A stretch of DNA of 64,000 bases from Clostridia bacterium. GTDB taxonomy: Bacteria; Bacillota; Clostridia; Oscillospirales; Acutalibacteraceae. Where the stretch lies: assembly GCA_017416765.1 (NCBI GenBank), contig JAFQBE010000033.1, positions 25,318 to 89,317 on the forward strand, in the 5' to 3' direction. Below are positions 41,893-51,787 of the stretch, piece by piece. Within the stretch, counting starts at the first letter, position 1, and each line of letters begins with the position of its first letter. Both the position numbers and the translations under genes were made by a program. The notes beneath the pieces are model-generated. The model had not been told where the DNA came from. It made no database searches and saw only the letters and a list, made by a program, of their open reading frames with translations.

Positions 41893-44201
41893 TAAGTTAC
41901 TGCTTTGTATACTGCGTAAGCATCAATCTGCAAAGGGTAGGTTTCCATAACTCTGCCGTCATAAACAACGCTGATATAGTCGCCCTTTTTAAGGTTGAGC
42001 GAATCAATATCGGGTGCATAGGAAAGTACGGTGTCAAGCCGCACATAAACAGGTGTACCTTCCTTTATACCGTCTTGTGCGTAGGTTACTTCCATAAGTA
42101 TAAGATTATCTTTAATCTCTTTAATTCTGCCTGAAAGATTCGGTTCAGCTTCGGGACTTATATCTGCCGTAACGCCGTTTATATCCGTCGGATTTTCGGT
42201 AGGCTTGTTGTTTGGCGTTGTATGGTTATCGGGCTGATTGACACCTTCCATAAAGCTGTTTACCTGGTTGAGTGTCATGTCGGCAGGTCCGATAAACACA
42301 TCTTTGTTGCCGTCAATGGTATTCTTTTTAATTACTGCATAGCCGCCTGTTTTTATTTCCGTTGAGCCGCCGTCATCGTAACTGATTACGGTTGAGCCGC
42401 CGTCCTTGTACATCTGCGAAACTGCTTTGCCGTTTTTTGCATCTGCTGCGGCTTTTGAAACGATTGCTTCCGCCGTTACCTTGCCGCTGTTGAGCGCATC
42501 ACCGAGCGGATAGCGCACACCGCCGACAAAAACATAACATTCATCAAGGCAGTACAGATAAACATGATAGCCGTATTTTTTGCCGAAGGCTTCATTTGTA
42601 AGCCATGTCATACCGCTTGACTTGCTTTCAACAATGTCGAGAAGATAATCATCAACAGGCTGATTTATACCGCCGGGTGAGTTGGTTGGGATTTCGTTGG
42701 TATTTGTTTTATCTTCGTTAGTTGCAATGACTGCGGTTGTTGAATATTCTTCGGTTGTATCAATGGGTTTAAGCTCTGCGAGAAAATGCTCGCGTGCTTT
42801 CTGGTCACATTCCGTTCGCAGGCGGTCAACATAGTTCTGCGTATCGGTGTCAAGACCTTTCGGGAATTTGTGCTTTATGCTGTTTGAATATTCGCTTCCC
42901 ATATCCGGCTGCCAGTATTCAAGTACGGTATAATTATCGTTTTCACCAATCCCGAAGGTTATCGCAATCGGCTCAAGACTGCCGCCTGTTTCAACGATAT
43001 ATCCGTTTTCATCAAGGCTGTAGCGGGAATAAAGCGCCATTGTGTAAACTGTTACTGTGTGAATTTTATCGTCTTTGCTGCCGCTGCCCTCTACGGTCAG
43101 CACATGGTTTGCCTGACAGGCAAAATCGCCGTAAAATGATTTGCTGTTTTTATCAAGAATTGCCTTTTCGACAGCTGATTCAAGCACTTCGTCCATTATT
43201 ACAGCGTAAGAATAATTGCCATTTTCTCTGGGGTTTGTCAGGAAGCAGACTGCGGCAATAATACAAACCGCAACCGCCGCAATAATAACCCAGAAGGCAG
43301 GCTTTTTATAATTCATAACTCCTTTTATCCTTTCTTTTACACCCACCTCGCCGAATGCAAGCGGACACGCGGCGATTGATTTACGGCTGATGCTTGCATT
43401 AAGTAAAGCGAGTGAATAGCTGCGGCGCGCATCTTCGCCAAGGTTTTTGATTACCTTTTCATCGCAGGCTGCTTCAATATCTCTGCAAAGCAGTATATAA
43501 GCAACCCACAGCAGGGGGTTGAACCAATGCACGCTCAACAGCAGAAAGCCCAGCGGCTTGATAAGGTAATCAAGGCGGCTGATGTGTGCCTTTTCGTGTG
43601 CGGTAACAAGCGCAATATCGTCCTCATTTATTTCGTAGGGCAGGTAGATTTTAGGTTTGATAAGCCCTAAAACAAAGGGCGATTTTACGCGCTCGCTCTG
43701 ATATATGTTTCCTTCCTTTTTTGTAGCTGTGCGTAAGCTGAACTTTAATTTCGCCCAGCTTGCAATTGCGTAAATTAACATGAGTGCCATACCTGTAAGC
43801 CAGATGAATGTCAGAATCTGCGTAATGTTCAGCTGGAATTCCTGCGGTACGGTAACGCCTTCGTAAAAGTTGCCGCCCATGTAATCGTTTACGGGTGTGT
43901 CTATGACGGAGATTCCCGAATTCAGTTCAAATTGATTGCCGTAAATTGTTTTCGGGTCAATGGTCTGCGTGCTTGGTATAAGGCTGAATGCGCTCTGAAT
44001 ATCAAAAGGAAAGCAAAGCCTTAAACCGACAATGCCCCACAGCAGACAGTTGAGCCATTTCGGGGCTTTTTTGAAAAGCAGACGAAGAATTATAACGGCT
44101 ATAACAATCCAACCTGCTGTAATGCTGATGTTTACAAGCTCTAAAAACGTTTCGGGCAGAATGTCATAAAGGTACTTAATAATATTAATTAAACTATCCA
44201 T
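41892..44201 (-). CDS. BlaR1/MecR1-type M56 metallopeptidase sensor with a non-PBP external domain
   Basis: 769 aa from ATG 44201 (agggag 6 nt before); ATG 44216 overlaps the BlaI stop but has no spacing for an RBS. Four TMs surround a cytoplasmic M56 zinc protease: HEKAH (202-206) and a downstream Glu in DIEAACDE. After a TM (~303-325) comes a ~440-residue extracytoplasmic region unlike the penicillin-binding sensor of BlaR1: a Tyr/Asp-rich domain, a Thr/Asn linker, a segment with repeated DGGST, and a C-terminal beta domain (~690-765). The signal is therefore probably not a beta-lactam. It should cleave the partner repressor. Confidence 0.87.
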   Translation of the reverse strand: MDSLINIIKYLYDILPETFLELVNISITAGWIVIAVIILRLLFKKAPKWLNCLLWGIVGLRLCFPFDIQSAFSLIPSTQTIDPKTIYGNQFELNSGISVIDTPVNDYMGGNFYEGVTVPQEFQLNITQILTFIWLTGMALMLIYAIASWAKLKFSLRTATKKEGNIYQSERVKSPFVLGLIKPKIYLPYEINEDDIALVTAHEKAHISRLDYLIKPLGFLLLSVHWFNPLLWVAYILLCRDIEAACDEKVIKNLGEDARRSYSLALLNASISRKSIAACPLAFGEVGVKERIKGVMNYKKPAFWVIIAAVAVCIIAAVCFLTNPRENGNYSYAVIMDEVLESAVEKAILDKNSKSFYGDFACQANHVLTVEGSGSKDDKIHTVTVYTMALYSRYSLDENGYIVETGGSLEPIAITFGIGENDNYTVLEYWQPDMGSEYSNSIKHKFPKGLDTDTQNYVDRLRTECDQKAREHFLAELKPIDTTEEYSTTAVIATNEDKTNTNEIPTNSPGGINQPVDDYLLDIVESKSSGMTWLTNEAFGKKYGYHVYLYCLDECYVFVGGVRYPLGDALNSGKVTAEAIVSKAAADAKNGKAVSQMYKDGGSTVISYDDGGSTEIKTGGYAVIKKNTIDGNKDVFIGPADMTLNQVNSFMEGVNQPDNHTTPNNKPTENPTDINGVTADISPEAEPNLSGRIKEIKDNLILMEVTYAQDGIKEGTPVYVRLDTVLSYAPDIDSLNLKKGDYISVVYDGRVMETYPLQIDAYAVYKAVT

Positions 44202-44212
44202 TATATTCTCCC

Positions 44213-44563
44213 TCACTTTTCGATGATGCGGCGGATTTCTTCAAGCTCCTTATCGCTCAAATTTTTGTGCTTGGCGAAGGCTGCTATGAATGCGGGCAGT
44301 GAGCCTTCAAACTTCTTTTCAACAAGCTCGTCAATTTCAGCCGCCTGCACTTCTTCCTTTGATACAAGCGAGGTTACCACAGTGTTTTCATTTTTCAGCA
44401 CACCTCGGTCAGACAGCCTTTTGATTACCGTATATGTAGTTGTTTTGGACCAGCCGAGCTTTTCCTTGCAAAGCAGAGAAAGCTCGCGTGAGCTTATCGG
44501 CTCGTGCTCCCAGAGTATAAGACAGAAACGGTATTCGCTTTCAAAAACTTTAGGTGCGGACAT
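44213..44563 (-). CDS. BlaI/MecI/CopY-family repressor
   Basis: 116 aa. A winged helix (ISSRELSLLCKEKLGWSKTTTYTVIKRLSDRGVL, residues ~23-56) is followed by a dimerisation tail with the region where M56 proteases cut (TVVTSLVSKEEVQ). It has a strong RBS (aaaggag). Two dyads matching the family's operators lie directly upstream, so it represses its own operon; release would follow cleavage by the M56 partner. Confidence 0.92.
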   Translation of the reverse strand: MSAPKVFESEYRFCLILWEHEPISSRELSLLCKEKLGWSKTTTYTVIKRLSDRGVLKNENTVVTSLVSKEEVQAAEIDELVEKKFEGSLPAFIAAFAKHKNLSDKELEEIRRIIEK

Positions 44564-44587
44564 AAAATTACTCCTTTCATGCTTATT

Positions 44588-44637
44588 CTAATGCATTAGT
44601 ACAATATCATTCTAACGCATTAGAATAGATTTGTCAA
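44588..44637 (-). promoter_or_regulatory. BlaI-type promoter with two operators
   Basis: On the minus strand TTGACA (44637-44632), 17 nt, TAGAAT (44614-44609). Operator 1 is attctaacgcattagaat (44609-44626), covering the -10 box; operator 2 is the perfect dyad ctaatgcattag (44588-44599) just downstream. Confidence 0.82.
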
Positions 44638-44784
44638 CGGATTTCGTACAAATAAATTTCGGCACTTATAATAAATAATTATATATCCTTTTGTATATGT
44701 TGCCGAAAGAAAAGGGGTCAGAAATACCCCCATATATGTGTATATAATAAATATTTAATTTTTAAAAATTTTTTTGAAAAATGC

Positions 44785-44813
44785 TTGCAATTTGTTGCAT
44801 CTTGTGTTATCAT
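44785..44813 (+). promoter_or_regulatory. Promoter of the S10-spc-alpha operon
   Basis: TTGCAA (44785-44790), 17 nt, TATCAT (44808-44813). It is the best sigma-A match upstream of rpsJ and sets a ~280-nt leader. Confidence 0.65.
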
Positions 44814-44819
44814 ACATGA

Positions 44820-45098
44820 GCATGCTATTTAGGATAGTGTGCAGATATGCGTAGAAACGGAAGGTGGCTGCTCACCGAAGCAGGGAATTTCCGTGGAGCA
44901 TGTCCGATCATCGAACCGGGCGACTAGTAATAGTTCTCATCCTCGATGCGTCTTCTCACGGACGAACAAGGGGTGAAATTGCGCTTATGGCCACCGGAAA
45001 GTAGTTTCAGATACTTTTCGGATTTTGAATGGCTCGGTTGGAAACACCCGGGTGCGTGTGCTGAAAGCGCGGCCCGCCAAAATTTAGGAGGCGTACAC
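44820..45098 (+). promoter_or_regulatory. Structured S10 operon leader
   Basis: The ~280-nt leader can fold: acggaa/ttccgt (44857-44862, 44889-44894) encloses ggtg/cacc (44863-44866, 44873-44876). It ends in an aggagg RBS. In E. coli protein L4 represses the operon via its leader; whether L4 binds this unrelated-looking leader is an open inference. Confidence 0.45.
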
Positions 45099-45410
45099 AT
45101 GGCAGTCAAAAACAAAATCAGAATCAGACTCAAGAGCTACGATCACAACCTCGTAGACAAAGCAGCAGAAAAAATCGTTGAAACCGCAAGACGAACAAAC
45201 GCTCAGGTTTCCGGTCCCGTTCCGCTGCCGACCGAAAAAGAGGTCGTCACAATTCTCCGCGCTGTTCACAAGTATAAGGATTCCCGCGAACAGTTTGAGC
45301 AGAGAACACACAAAAGGCTTATCGACATCATCAGACCGTCAAACAAGACAGTTGAAGCTCTCACAGCACTTGAGCTTCCCGCTGGTGTAGAAATCGAAAT
45401 CAAGCTGTAA
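45099..45410 (+). CDS. rpsJ: Small-subunit ribosomal protein S10
   Basis: 103 aa from ATG 45099 (RBS taggagg). The 51-codon upstream extension of the frame lies in the leader and is not coding. Standard S10 sequence: [16 protein letters not shown], then [11 protein letters not shown] and [13 protein letters not shown]10 (NusE) joins the 30S head and also takes part in antitermination with NusB. First gene of the operon. Confidence 0.97.
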   Translation: MAVKNKIRIRLKSYDHNLVDKAAEKIVETARRTNAQVSGPVPLPTEKEVVTILRAVHKYKDSREQFEQRTHKRLIDIIRPSNKTVEALTALELPAGVEIEIKL

Positions 45411-45508
45411 GAAAACCTGTTCCCTATATTATATACATTATAGTATAGTTCGCTTCACAGGTCATGTTGGCTGAATTGCCAACCAATAACCGAAAGGAGA
45501 AAAACAAA

Positions 45509-46144
45509 ATGCAAAAAGGTATCATCGGCAAGAAGATCGGTATGACACAGATCTTCGACGCGAACGGTAAGGTTGTTCCGGTTACTGTTGTTGAAGCAGG
45601 TCCCTGCCCCGTAACACAGAAAAAGACAATCGAGAACGACGGTTACGAATCCGTTCAGCTCGGCTTCCAGGACGTTAAGGTCGAGCGCCTTTCAAAGCCC
45701 CTCAAGGGTCACTTTGCTAAGGCAGACGTCGCTCCCAAGAAGGTTCTCAAGGAGTTCAGACTCTCTGACATCTCTTCTGTAAACGTTGGCGACGTAATCA
45801 AGGCTGACATCTTTGCAGTCGGTGACATGGTTGATGTCACAGGCACAAGCAAGGGTAAAGGCACAGCAGGCGCAATCAAGAGATGGAACTTCTCCCGCCT
45901 GAAGGAAACCCACGGTACAGGCCCTGTTGCAAGACACGCAGGTTCCCTGGGCGCATGTAGCGATCCTTCCCGTGTTTACAAGGGAAAGAAGCTTGCAGGT
46001 CACCTCGGCCACGAGAAGGTCACAGTTCAGAATCTCAGCATTGTCAAGATCGACGCAGAGAACAATCTCATTGCTATCAAGGGTGCCATCCCCGGACCCA
46101 AGGGCAGCTTCGTCGTAATCAAAGACACATGCAAGAAAGCTTAA
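45509..46144 (+). CDS. rplC: Large-subunit ribosomal protein L3
   Basis: 211 aa from ATG 45509 (MQKGIIGKKIGMTQIF; RBS gaaaggag); the frame's earlier start has no RBS. Conserved GTGPVARHAGSLGACSDPSRV and KKLAGHLGHEKVT loops reach toward the peptidyl-transferase centre. The 98-bp gap after rpsJ is AT-rich (tatattatatacattatagtat) and might hold an internal promoter. Confidence 0.97.
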   Translation: MQKGIIGKKIGMTQIFDANGKVVPVTVVEAGPCPVTQKKTIENDGYESVQLGFQDVKVERLSKPLKGHFAKADVAPKKVLKEFRLSDISSVNVGDVIKADIFAVGDMVDVTGTSKGKGTAGAIKRWNFSRLKETHGTGPVARHAGSLGACSDPSRVYKGKKLAGHLGHEKVTVQNLSIVKIDAENNLIAIKGAIPGPKGSFVVIKDTCKKA

Positions 46145-46162
46145 GAAGGGAGTGTGCTATAA

Positions 46163-46786
46163 ATGTCTACAGTATCAGTTTTTGATGTAACCGGAAAGAA
46201 AGTTTCCGATATCGAGCTTGCAGACAGCATTTTCGCTATCGAGCCGAACATGTATGCAATGCATCTCGTAGTAGTCAATTATTTGGCTAACCAGCGTCAG
46301 GGTACACAGTCAACCCGCACACGCTCAGAAGTAAGCGGCGGCGGCAAGAAGCCCTGGAGACAGAAGGGTACAGGCCGCGCACGTCAGGGCTCAACAAGAG
46401 CTCCCCAGTGGTACCACGGCGGTATCGCCCACGGTCCCAAGCCCCGCACATACGGCGGCGACATCAACAAGAAGGTCAGAAGACTTGCTATGAAGTCTGC
46501 TCTCTCTTCTAAGGTTGCAGGCGACGAGCTCGTAGTTCTCGACTCCTTCAAGCTTGATGCAATCAAGACTAAGGAAGTTGCAAAGGTTCTCGGCGCACTC
46601 AACACAGGCAAGAAGACACTCATCGTTCTCCCCGAGAAGGATGACGTTATCTACAGAAGCGCACGCAACATCGCAGGCGTCAAGGTTTCACTTGTAAACA
46701 CTTTGAACGTATACGACATTCTTAATTGCGACACAATGCTCGTTCTCAAGGATGCTGTTGCAAAGATCGAGGAGGTTTACGCATGA
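46163..46786 (+). CDS. rplD: Large-subunit ribosomal protein L4
   Basis: 207 aa, the usual length. The extended loop that lines the exit tunnel is present ([20 protein letters not shown]). In many bacteria L4 is the feedback regulator of this operon. Its stop overlaps the rplW start (ATGA at 46783). Confidence 0.97.
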   Translation: MSTVSVFDVTGKKVSDIELADSIFAIEPNMYAMHLVVVNYLANQRQGTQSTRTRSEVSGGGKKPWRQKGTGRARQGSTRAPQWYHGGIAHGPKPRTYGGDINKKVRRLAMKSALSSKVAGDELVVLDSFKLDAIKTKEVAKVLGALNTGKKTLIVLPEKDDVIYRSARNIAGVKVSLVNTLNVYDILNCDTMLVLKDAVAKIEEVYA

Positions 46787-47082
46787 GCAAGATAGCACAG
46801 GATATCATCATCCGTCCTCTTATCACAGAAGAATCCATGGCAGGTACAGCAGAAATGAAGTACACCTTCGTTGTTGCTAAGGATGCCAACAAAATTGAAA
46901 TCGCTCAGGCAGTTGAAAAGCTGTTCGAAGGTACAAAGGTAGCAAAGGTTAACACAGTTAACTGCTCCGGTAAGCTTCGCCGCTTCGGCCGCTACGAGGG
47001 TATGACAGCTTCCTGGAAGAAGGCTATCGTAACACTCGCTGAAGATTCCAAGACCATCGAGTTCTTCGACGGTATGATGTAA
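46783..47082 (+). CDS. rplW: Large-subunit ribosomal protein L23
   Basis: 99 aa from ATG 46783 ([18 protein letters not shown]), overlapping the rplD stop by 4 nt; the frame's longer start lies within rplD. It binds 23S domain III at the tunnel exit and is the docking site for trigger factor and SRP. A 105-bp gap with no visible feature follows. Confidence 0.96.
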   Translation: MSKIAQDIIIRPLITEESMAGTAEMKYTFVVAKDANKIEIAQAVEKLFEGTKVAKVNTVNCSGKLRRFGRYEGMTASWKKAIVTLAEDSKTIEFFDGMM

Positions 47083-47187
47083 GAATCATATTTATTATAG
47101 TAATAAATATTTAAAACAATTATTATCCGGCGGTAAGGTATGGAGCAAGACATACTCCGCGAAGCCGCTTTAAGGAGAGTGAAACTT

Positions 47188-48021
47188 ATGTCTATTAAAG
47201 TCTATAACGCGACTACAAACGCAAGACGTAATATGTCGGTTACAGATTACTCAGGACTTTCAAAGGTAGCACCTCACAAGAGCCTTCTCGCTCCGATGAA
47301 TAAAAAGTCCGGTCGTAACAGCTACGGCAGAATCACAGTCCGCCACAGAGGCGGCGGCAACCGTACAAAGTACCGTATTATCGATTTCAAGAGAGATAAG
47401 GGCGGTATGGATGCTACAGTAATGAGCATTGAGTACGATCCCAACCGTTCAGCTCACATCGCACTCCTCAAGTATGAGGACGGCGAATTCAGATACATCC
47501 TCGCTCCCGAGGGTCTGAAGGTTGGCGCAACAGTAAGAAGCGGTGCAGACGCTGACATCATTGCAGGTAACGCACTTCAGCTTACAGATATCCCTGTTGG
47601 TACATTCGTTCACAACGTTGAGCTTTACCCCGGCAGAGGCGGTCAGCTTGCAAGAGCAGCTGGTAACAGCGCTCAGCTCATGGCTAAGGAAGGCGTTTAC
47701 GCTCTTCTCCGTCTCCCCTCCGGCGAACTGAGAAACGTTCCCGTAACCTGCATGGCTACAGTCGGTGTTGTCGGCAACGGCACACACGAGAACGTTAAAA
47801 TCGGTAAAGCAGGTCGTAAGCGTCACATGGGTTGGAGACCTACAGTCCGCGGTTCAGTCATGAACCCCTGCGATCACCCCCACGGTGGTGGTGAAGGTAA
47901 GTCCCCCATCGGTCGTCCCGGTCCTGTTACACCTTGGGGCAAGCCCGCTCTCGGTCTCAAGACAAGAGCTCACAAGAAGCCTTCCGACAAGCTTATCGTA
48001 AAGCGTCGTAACGGCAAGTAA
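47188..48021 (+). CDS. rplB: Large-subunit ribosomal protein L2
   Basis: 277 aa from ATG 47188 ([19 protein letters not shown] aaggagag). The peptidyl-transferase-associated segment [16 protein letters not shown], with the conserved His, and the [20 protein letters not shown]-binding stretch are intact. It is essential for subunit joining. Confidence 0.97.
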   Translation: MSIKVYNATTNARRNMSVTDYSGLSKVAPHKSLLAPMNKKSGRNSYGRITVRHRGGGNRTKYRIIDFKRDKGGMDATVMSIEYDPNRSAHIALLKYEDGEFRYILAPEGLKVGATVRSGADADIIAGNALQLTDIPVGTFVHNVELYPGRGGQLARAAGNSAQLMAKEGVYALLRLPSGELRNVPVTCMATVGVVGNGTHENVKIGKAGRKRHMGWRPTVRGSVMNPCDHPHGGGEGKSPIGRPGPVTPWGKPALGLKTRAHKKPSDKLIVKRRNGK

Positions 48022-48044
48022 GTTGATGAAAGGAGCTAAAACTA

Positions 48045-48320
48045 ATGGGTAGAAGTGTTAAAAAAGGACCTTTCGTGCAACCCAAGCTGCTCGAGAGAGT
48101 TGTGGAAATGAACAAGAAGGGCGAAAAGACTGTTCTCAAGACTTGGAGCCGCAGTTCAACAATCTTCCCCGACTTTGTCGGTCACACCTTCGCTGTTCAC
48201 GACGGACGTAAGCACGTTCCGGTTTATGTAACGGAGGACATGGTCGGTCATAAGCTCGGTGAGTTTGCTCCGACGAGAACCTTCAAGGGTCACGCCGGTT
48301 CAAAAACATCAAACAGATAA
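48045..48320 (+). CDS. rpsS: Small-subunit ribosomal protein S19
   Basis: 91 aa; [39 protein letters not shown] and [12 protein letters not shown] are the family core. RBS aaaggag. It forms the S13-S19 pair in the 30S head that contacts bridge elements and the A-site tRNA. Confidence 0.96.
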   Translation: MGRSVKKGPFVQPKLLERVVEMNKKGEKTVLKTWSRSSTIFPDFVGHTFAVHDGRKHVPVYVTEDMVGHKLGEFAPTRTFKGHAGSKTSNR

Positions 48321-48343
48321 AGGTCGAAAGGAGTGTAATTTAA

Positions 48344-48679
48344 ATGCAAGCAACAGCAAAAGCAACCTTCGTGCGCATCGCACCCCGCAAGGTTCAGATA
48401 GTGCTTGACTTAATCCGCAATCAGCCTGTTGACAAGGCTCTTGCAATTCTCAAATACACGCCCAAGGCCGCGTGTGAACCCGTTGGCAAGCTGCTCAAGT
48501 CAGCAATCGCCAACGCTGAGAATAACAACGATATGGATGTTTCCAAGCTTTATGTTGCAGCCTGCAACGTAGGCCCCGGTCCCATCCTCAAGAGAATCAG
48601 ACCCAGAGCACAGGGTCGTGCGAACAGAATCAACAAGAGAACTTCGCACATCACAATCACAGTAGCAGAGAAAGAATAA
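48344..48679 (+). CDS. rplV: Large-subunit ribosomal protein L22
   Basis: 111 aa; the tunnel hairpin is seen in the segment [17 protein letters not shown] near the C-terminus. RBS aaaggag. With L4 it narrows the nascent-chain tunnel; macrolide-resistance changes fall in this hairpin in other species, and no insertion is visible here. Confidence 0.96.
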   Translation: MQATAKATFVRIAPRKVQIVLDLIRNQPVDKALAILKYTPKAACEPVGKLLKSAIANAENNNDMDVSKLYVAACNVGPGPILKRIRPRAQGRANRINKRTSHITITVAEKE

Positions 48680-48698
48680 GAAAGGAGGAGGTTAAATA

Positions 48699-49370
48699 AT
48701 GGGACAGAAAATTAATCCGACCGGTCTTAGAATCGGCGTTATCAAAGATTGGGAATCCCGCTGGTATGCAGACCCCAACACATTCGGCGATACACTCGTT
48801 GAAGACTACAAACTTCGTGAATACCTCCTCAAGACACTTGCTCCCGCAGGTGTTCCGAAGGTAGAGATTGAGCGTGACGCAAAGCGCGTTCGCATCAACA
48901 TCCACTGCGCAAAGCCGGGTATGGTAATCGGCAGAGGCGGCAGCGAAATCGAGAAGCTCAAGAAAATCTGCGAGAAGAAGCTCTCCGGCGATAAGGAAGT
49001 TTTCATCAACATCGTAGAAGTTAAGCAGCCCGATCTCAACGCACAGCTCGTTGCAGAAAACATTGCTGCACAGCTCGAAAAGCGTGTATCCTTCCGCCGC
49101 GCTCTCAAGCAGTCCATCTCCCGCACAATGAAGCTTGGCGCAAAGGGTATCAAAACTCAGGTTTCCGGCCGTATCGGCGGCGCAGAAATCGCACGTACAG
49201 AACAGTACCACGAAGGTACAATTCCGCTGCAGACAATCCGTGCAGATATTGATTACGGTTTTGCTGAAGCACACACAACCTACGGCCTTATCGGCGTAAA
49301 GGTTTGGATTTACAAGGGCGAGGTTCTTCACGACGCACGTAAGCCTCGCAGGGAAGGAGGAGCAAAATAA
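48699..49370 (+). CDS. rpsC: Small-subunit ribosomal protein S3
   Basis: 223 aa. The KH-type domain has the GxxG-like loop in [14 protein letters not shown] (~71-84); the C-terminal half carries [16 protein letters not shown]. The stop overlaps the rplP start by one base. With S4 and S5 it forms the mRNA entry helicase site. Confidence 0.97.
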   Translation: MGQKINPTGLRIGVIKDWESRWYADPNTFGDTLVEDYKLREYLLKTLAPAGVPKVEIERDAKRVRINIHCAKPGMVIGRGGSEIEKLKKICEKKLSGDKEVFINIVEVKQPDLNAQLVAENIAAQLEKRVSFRRALKQSISRTMKLGAKGIKTQVSGRIGGAEIARTEQYHEGTIPLQTIRADIDYGFAEAHTTYGLIGVKVWIYKGEVLHDARKPRREGGAK

Positions 49371-49795
49371 TGCTGTTACCTAAGCGCGTAAAATACCGCA
49401 GACAACAGAGAGGTCGCCTCAAGGGCGCTGCTCATCGTGGTAACAAAGTTACTTACGGTCAGTTCGGCCTGGTTGCTCTCGAACCCGCATGGATTACTTC
49501 CAACCAGATTGAAGCAGCCCGTATTGCTATGACACGTTACACAAAGCGTGGCGGTCAGGTTTGGATCAAGATTTTCCCCGACAAGCCGATTACAGAGAAG
49601 CCCGCTGAAACCCGAATGGGTTCCGGTAAAGGTTCTCCGGAATATTGGGTAGCCGTTGTTAAGCCCGGCAGAGTTATGTTCGAAGTAGCCGGTGTTGACG
49701 AGGCTGTCGCTCGTGAGGCTATGCGCCTTGCAGCAAACAAACTGCCTATCAAGTGCAAGTTTGTAACTAAGGAAGAAACGGATGGTGAGCAATAA
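49370..49795 (+). CDS. rplP: Large-subunit ribosomal protein L16
   Basis: 141 aa; [19 protein letters not shown] start, [19 protein letters not shown] and PETRMG-like loops ([15 protein letters not shown]) near the A-site tRNA. RBS ggaaggagg lies in the end of rpsC. Its stop overlaps the rpmC start. Confidence 0.97.
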   Translation: MLLPKRVKYRRQQRGRLKGAAHRGNKVTYGQFGLVALEPAWITSNQIEAARIAMTRYTKRGGQVWIKIFPDKPITEKPAETRMGSGKGSPEYWVAVVKPGRVMFEVAGVDEAVAREAMRLAANKLPIKCKFVTKEETDGEQ

Positions 49796-49998
49796 TGAAA
49801 GCCAGTGAAATCAGAAAGCTTTCCGCTAAAGAGCTGGATGCTAAGCTGCTTGAGCTGAAGGACGAGCTGTTCAAACTGCGCTTCCAGCAAGCCGTTAATC
49901 AGCTCGACAATCCGATGCGCATCAGTGCTGTTAAGAAGGATATTGCAAGAATCAAAACTGTTCAGCGTGATATCGAACTTCACGGCACAGACGCTTAA
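49795..49998 (+). CDS. rpmC: Large-subunit ribosomal protein L29
   Basis: 67 aa, two long helices: [18 protein letters not shown], then [16 protein letters not shown]. It sits beside L23 at the tunnel exit. The ATG shares a base with the rplP stop (taATG). Confidence 0.96.
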   Translation: MKASEIRKLSAKELDAKLLELKDELFKLRFQQAVNQLDNPMRISAVKKDIARIKTVQRDIELHGTDA

Positions 49999-50015
49999 AG
50001 AGGAGGTCAGGTTCA

Positions 50016-50273
50016 ATGAGCGAAAGAAACCTTAGAAAGACAAGAGTTGGTATCGTAACAAGCGACAAGATGGATAAAACAGTTGTCGTATCCGTTAAGG
50101 ACAGAGTTCCGCACCCGCTCTACAAGAAAATCATTAACAACACAATCAAGCTGAAGGCACACGACGAAAAGAATGAGTGTGGTATCGGCGACCGCGTACT
50201 CGTTATGGAAACTCGCCCCATGTCCAAGGATAAGAGATGGCGCGTAGTTGAAATCATCGAGAAGGCTAAATAA
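50016..50273 (+). CDS. rpsQ: Small-subunit ribosomal protein S17
   Basis: 85 aa OB-fold protein; [19 protein letters not shown] and [14 protein letters not shown] are typical. RBS gaggagg. It is a primary binder of 16S helix 11. Confidence 0.96.
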   Translation: MSERNLRKTRVGIVTSDKMDKTVVVSVKDRVPHPLYKKIINNTIKLKAHDEKNECGIGDRVLVMETRPMSKDKRWRVVEIIEKAK

Positions 50274-50303
50274 TTTTGACGCAAGTGTAAGGAGGCAAAC
50301 ACT

Positions 50304-50672
50304 GTGATACAGCAACAGACTTACCTGAAGGTTGCCGACAACACAGGCGCAAAAGAAATTATGTGCATTCGTGTTCTCGGTGGTACCAGGAAAAGATACG
50401 CTCACGTAGGCGACGTCATTGTTGCTTCTGTCAAGAAAGCAACACCCGGCGGAGTTGTCAAGAAGGGTGATGTTGTTAAGGCTGTCGTAGTTCGTACAGC
50501 GTTCAGCATCCGCCGTGATGACGGCACATACATTCGTTTCGACGAAAATGCAGCCGTTATCATCAAGGACGACAAGAATCCCAGGGGCACACGTATTTTC
50601 GGACCAGTAGCAAGAGAACTTCGTGAGAAGGATTATCTCAAGATTCTCTCCCTTGCTCCCGAAGTGCTTTGA
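50304..50672 (+). CDS. rplN: Large-subunit ribosomal protein L14
   Basis: 122 aa, GTG start (50304) set by RBS aaggagg and by homology ([19 protein letters not shown]). It forms bridges B5/B8 to the 30S subunit and pairs with L19. The [18 protein letters not shown]-type end is intact. Confidence 0.96.
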   Translation: MIQQQTYLKVADNTGAKEIMCIRVLGGTRKRYAHVGDVIVASVKKATPGGVVKKGDVVKAVVVRTAFSIRRDDGTYIRFDENAAVIIKDDKNPRGTRIFGPVARELREKDYLKILSLAPEVL

Positions 50673-50688
50673 TGGAGGTACTGTAACA

Positions 50689-51006
50689 ATGAATAAAGTT
50701 CATGTAAAGAAGGGCGACGAAGTCGTCGTCATCAACGGTAAATACCGCGGCGCACGCGGCAAGGTTATGGAAGTTTCCCCTGCAGAAGGCAAGGTTATTG
50801 TCGAAGGCGTAAACATCGTAACCAAGCATGTAAAGCCCCGCAGAATGGGTGAGCCCGGCGGCCTTGTAAAGGCTGAAAGCGCACTCTATGCTGACAAGGT
50901 TCAGCTTGTCTGCCCCAAGTGCGGCAGACCCACAAGAACCGGCAGCAAAGTAAATGCTAAAGGTCAGAAAGTTCGCACCTGCAAGAAGTGCGAAGCAGAA
51001 TTTTAA
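50689..51006 (+). CDS. rplX: Large-subunit ribosomal protein L24, zinc-ribbon form
   Basis: 105 aa from ATG 50689 ([18 protein letters not shown] tggagg); the longer frame overlaps rplN. A KOW motif (~5-32) is followed by a Cys4 ribbon at the C-terminus: CPKCG (~72) and CKKC (~99). It initiates 50S assembly. Confidence 0.95.
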   Translation: MNKVHVKKGDEVVVINGKYRGARGKVMEVSPAEGKVIVEGVNIVTKHVKPRRMGEPGGLVKAESALYADKVQLVCPKCGRPTRTGSKVNAKGQKVRTCKKCEAEF

Positions 51007-51024
51007 GGGAGGGACATGACTGAA

Positions 51025-51564
51025 ATGGCACAGCTCAGAGAACAGTACAAGAACGAGATCGCGCCTGCTCTTATGAAGAAATTCGGCTACAAGAGCGTCA
51101 TGCAGATCCCGAAGCTTGACAAAGTTATCATCAACGTCGGTGCAGGCGAAGCAAGAGACAACCCGAAGGTTATCGACGCTATCGCATCCGACCTTTCACA
51201 GATCACCGGTCAGAAGCCCATCGTTTGTAAGGCAAAGAAGTCCGTTGCAAACTTCAAGCTTCGTGAGGGCATGCCCATCGGTGTAAAAGTCACACTTCGC
51301 GGTGAAAGAATGTACGAGTTTGTTGAAAGACTTTTCAACCTCGCTCTTCCCCGTGTACGTGACTTCAGAGGTATCAATGCAAACTCTTTCGACGGCAGAG
51401 GCAACTACTCCTTCGGTCTGAAGGAACAGCTTGTTTTCCCCGAAATCGACTACGATAAGATCGATAAGGTAAGAGGCATGGATATCTGCTTCGTAACCAC
51501 AGCAAATACAGACGAAGAAGCTCGCGAGCTGCTCACTCTTATGGGCGCTCCGTTTGCAAAGTAA
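51025..51564 (+). CDS. rplE: Large-subunit ribosomal protein L5
   Basis: 179 aa from ATG 51025 ([17 protein letters not shown]), which gives the normal family length; ATG 51016 is also possible (RBS gggaggg 2 nt before it, against 11 nt for 51025). [18 protein letters not shown] and the 5S-contacting loops are present. With L18 it binds 5S rRNA. Confidence 0.95.
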   Translation: MAQLREQYKNEIAPALMKKFGYKSVMQIPKLDKVIINVGAGEARDNPKVIDAIASDLSQITGQKPIVCKAKKSVANFKLREGMPIGVKVTLRGERMYEFVERLFNLALPRVRDFRGINANSFDGRGNYSFGLKEQLVFPEIDYDKIDKVRGMDICFVTTANTDEEARELLTLMGAPFAK

Positions 51565-51576
51565 GGAGGGAATTCC

Positions 51577-51762
51577 GTGGCTAAGACATCAATGAAGGTT
51601 AAGCAGGCAAGACCCGCTAAGTATTCAACAAGACAGTACAACAGATGCAAAATCTGCGGAAGACCGCACGCCTATCTTCGTAAATACGGAGTATGCCGCA
51701 TCTGCTTCAGGGAACTCGCACATGATGGCCAGATTCCCGGCGTAAGAAAAGCAAGCTGGTAA
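51577..51762 (+). CDS. rpsZ: Small-subunit ribosomal protein S14, zinc type
   Basis: 61 aa, GTG start (51577; RBS aaggagg). This is the short zinc-binding form with [20 protein letters not shown] (Cys24/27/40/43), as in Firmicutes. S14 places the 16S head near S3 and S10. Confidence 0.96.
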   Translation: MAKTSMKVKQARPAKYSTRQYNRCKICGRPHAYLRKYGVCRICFRELAHDGQIPGVRKASW

Positions 51763-51787
51763 GAGCAATTGCAAAGGAGGTAACGGT

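Noticed and set aside
44946-45098. N-terminal extension of S10 by 51 residues
   Set aside because: S10 is 103 aa in bacteria, the RBS sits right before ATG 45099, and the extension lies in the structured leader.
48657-49331. 224-codon minus-strand frame opposite rpsC
   Set aside because: Shadow of a conserved ribosomal gene with strongly biased codons; no RBS.
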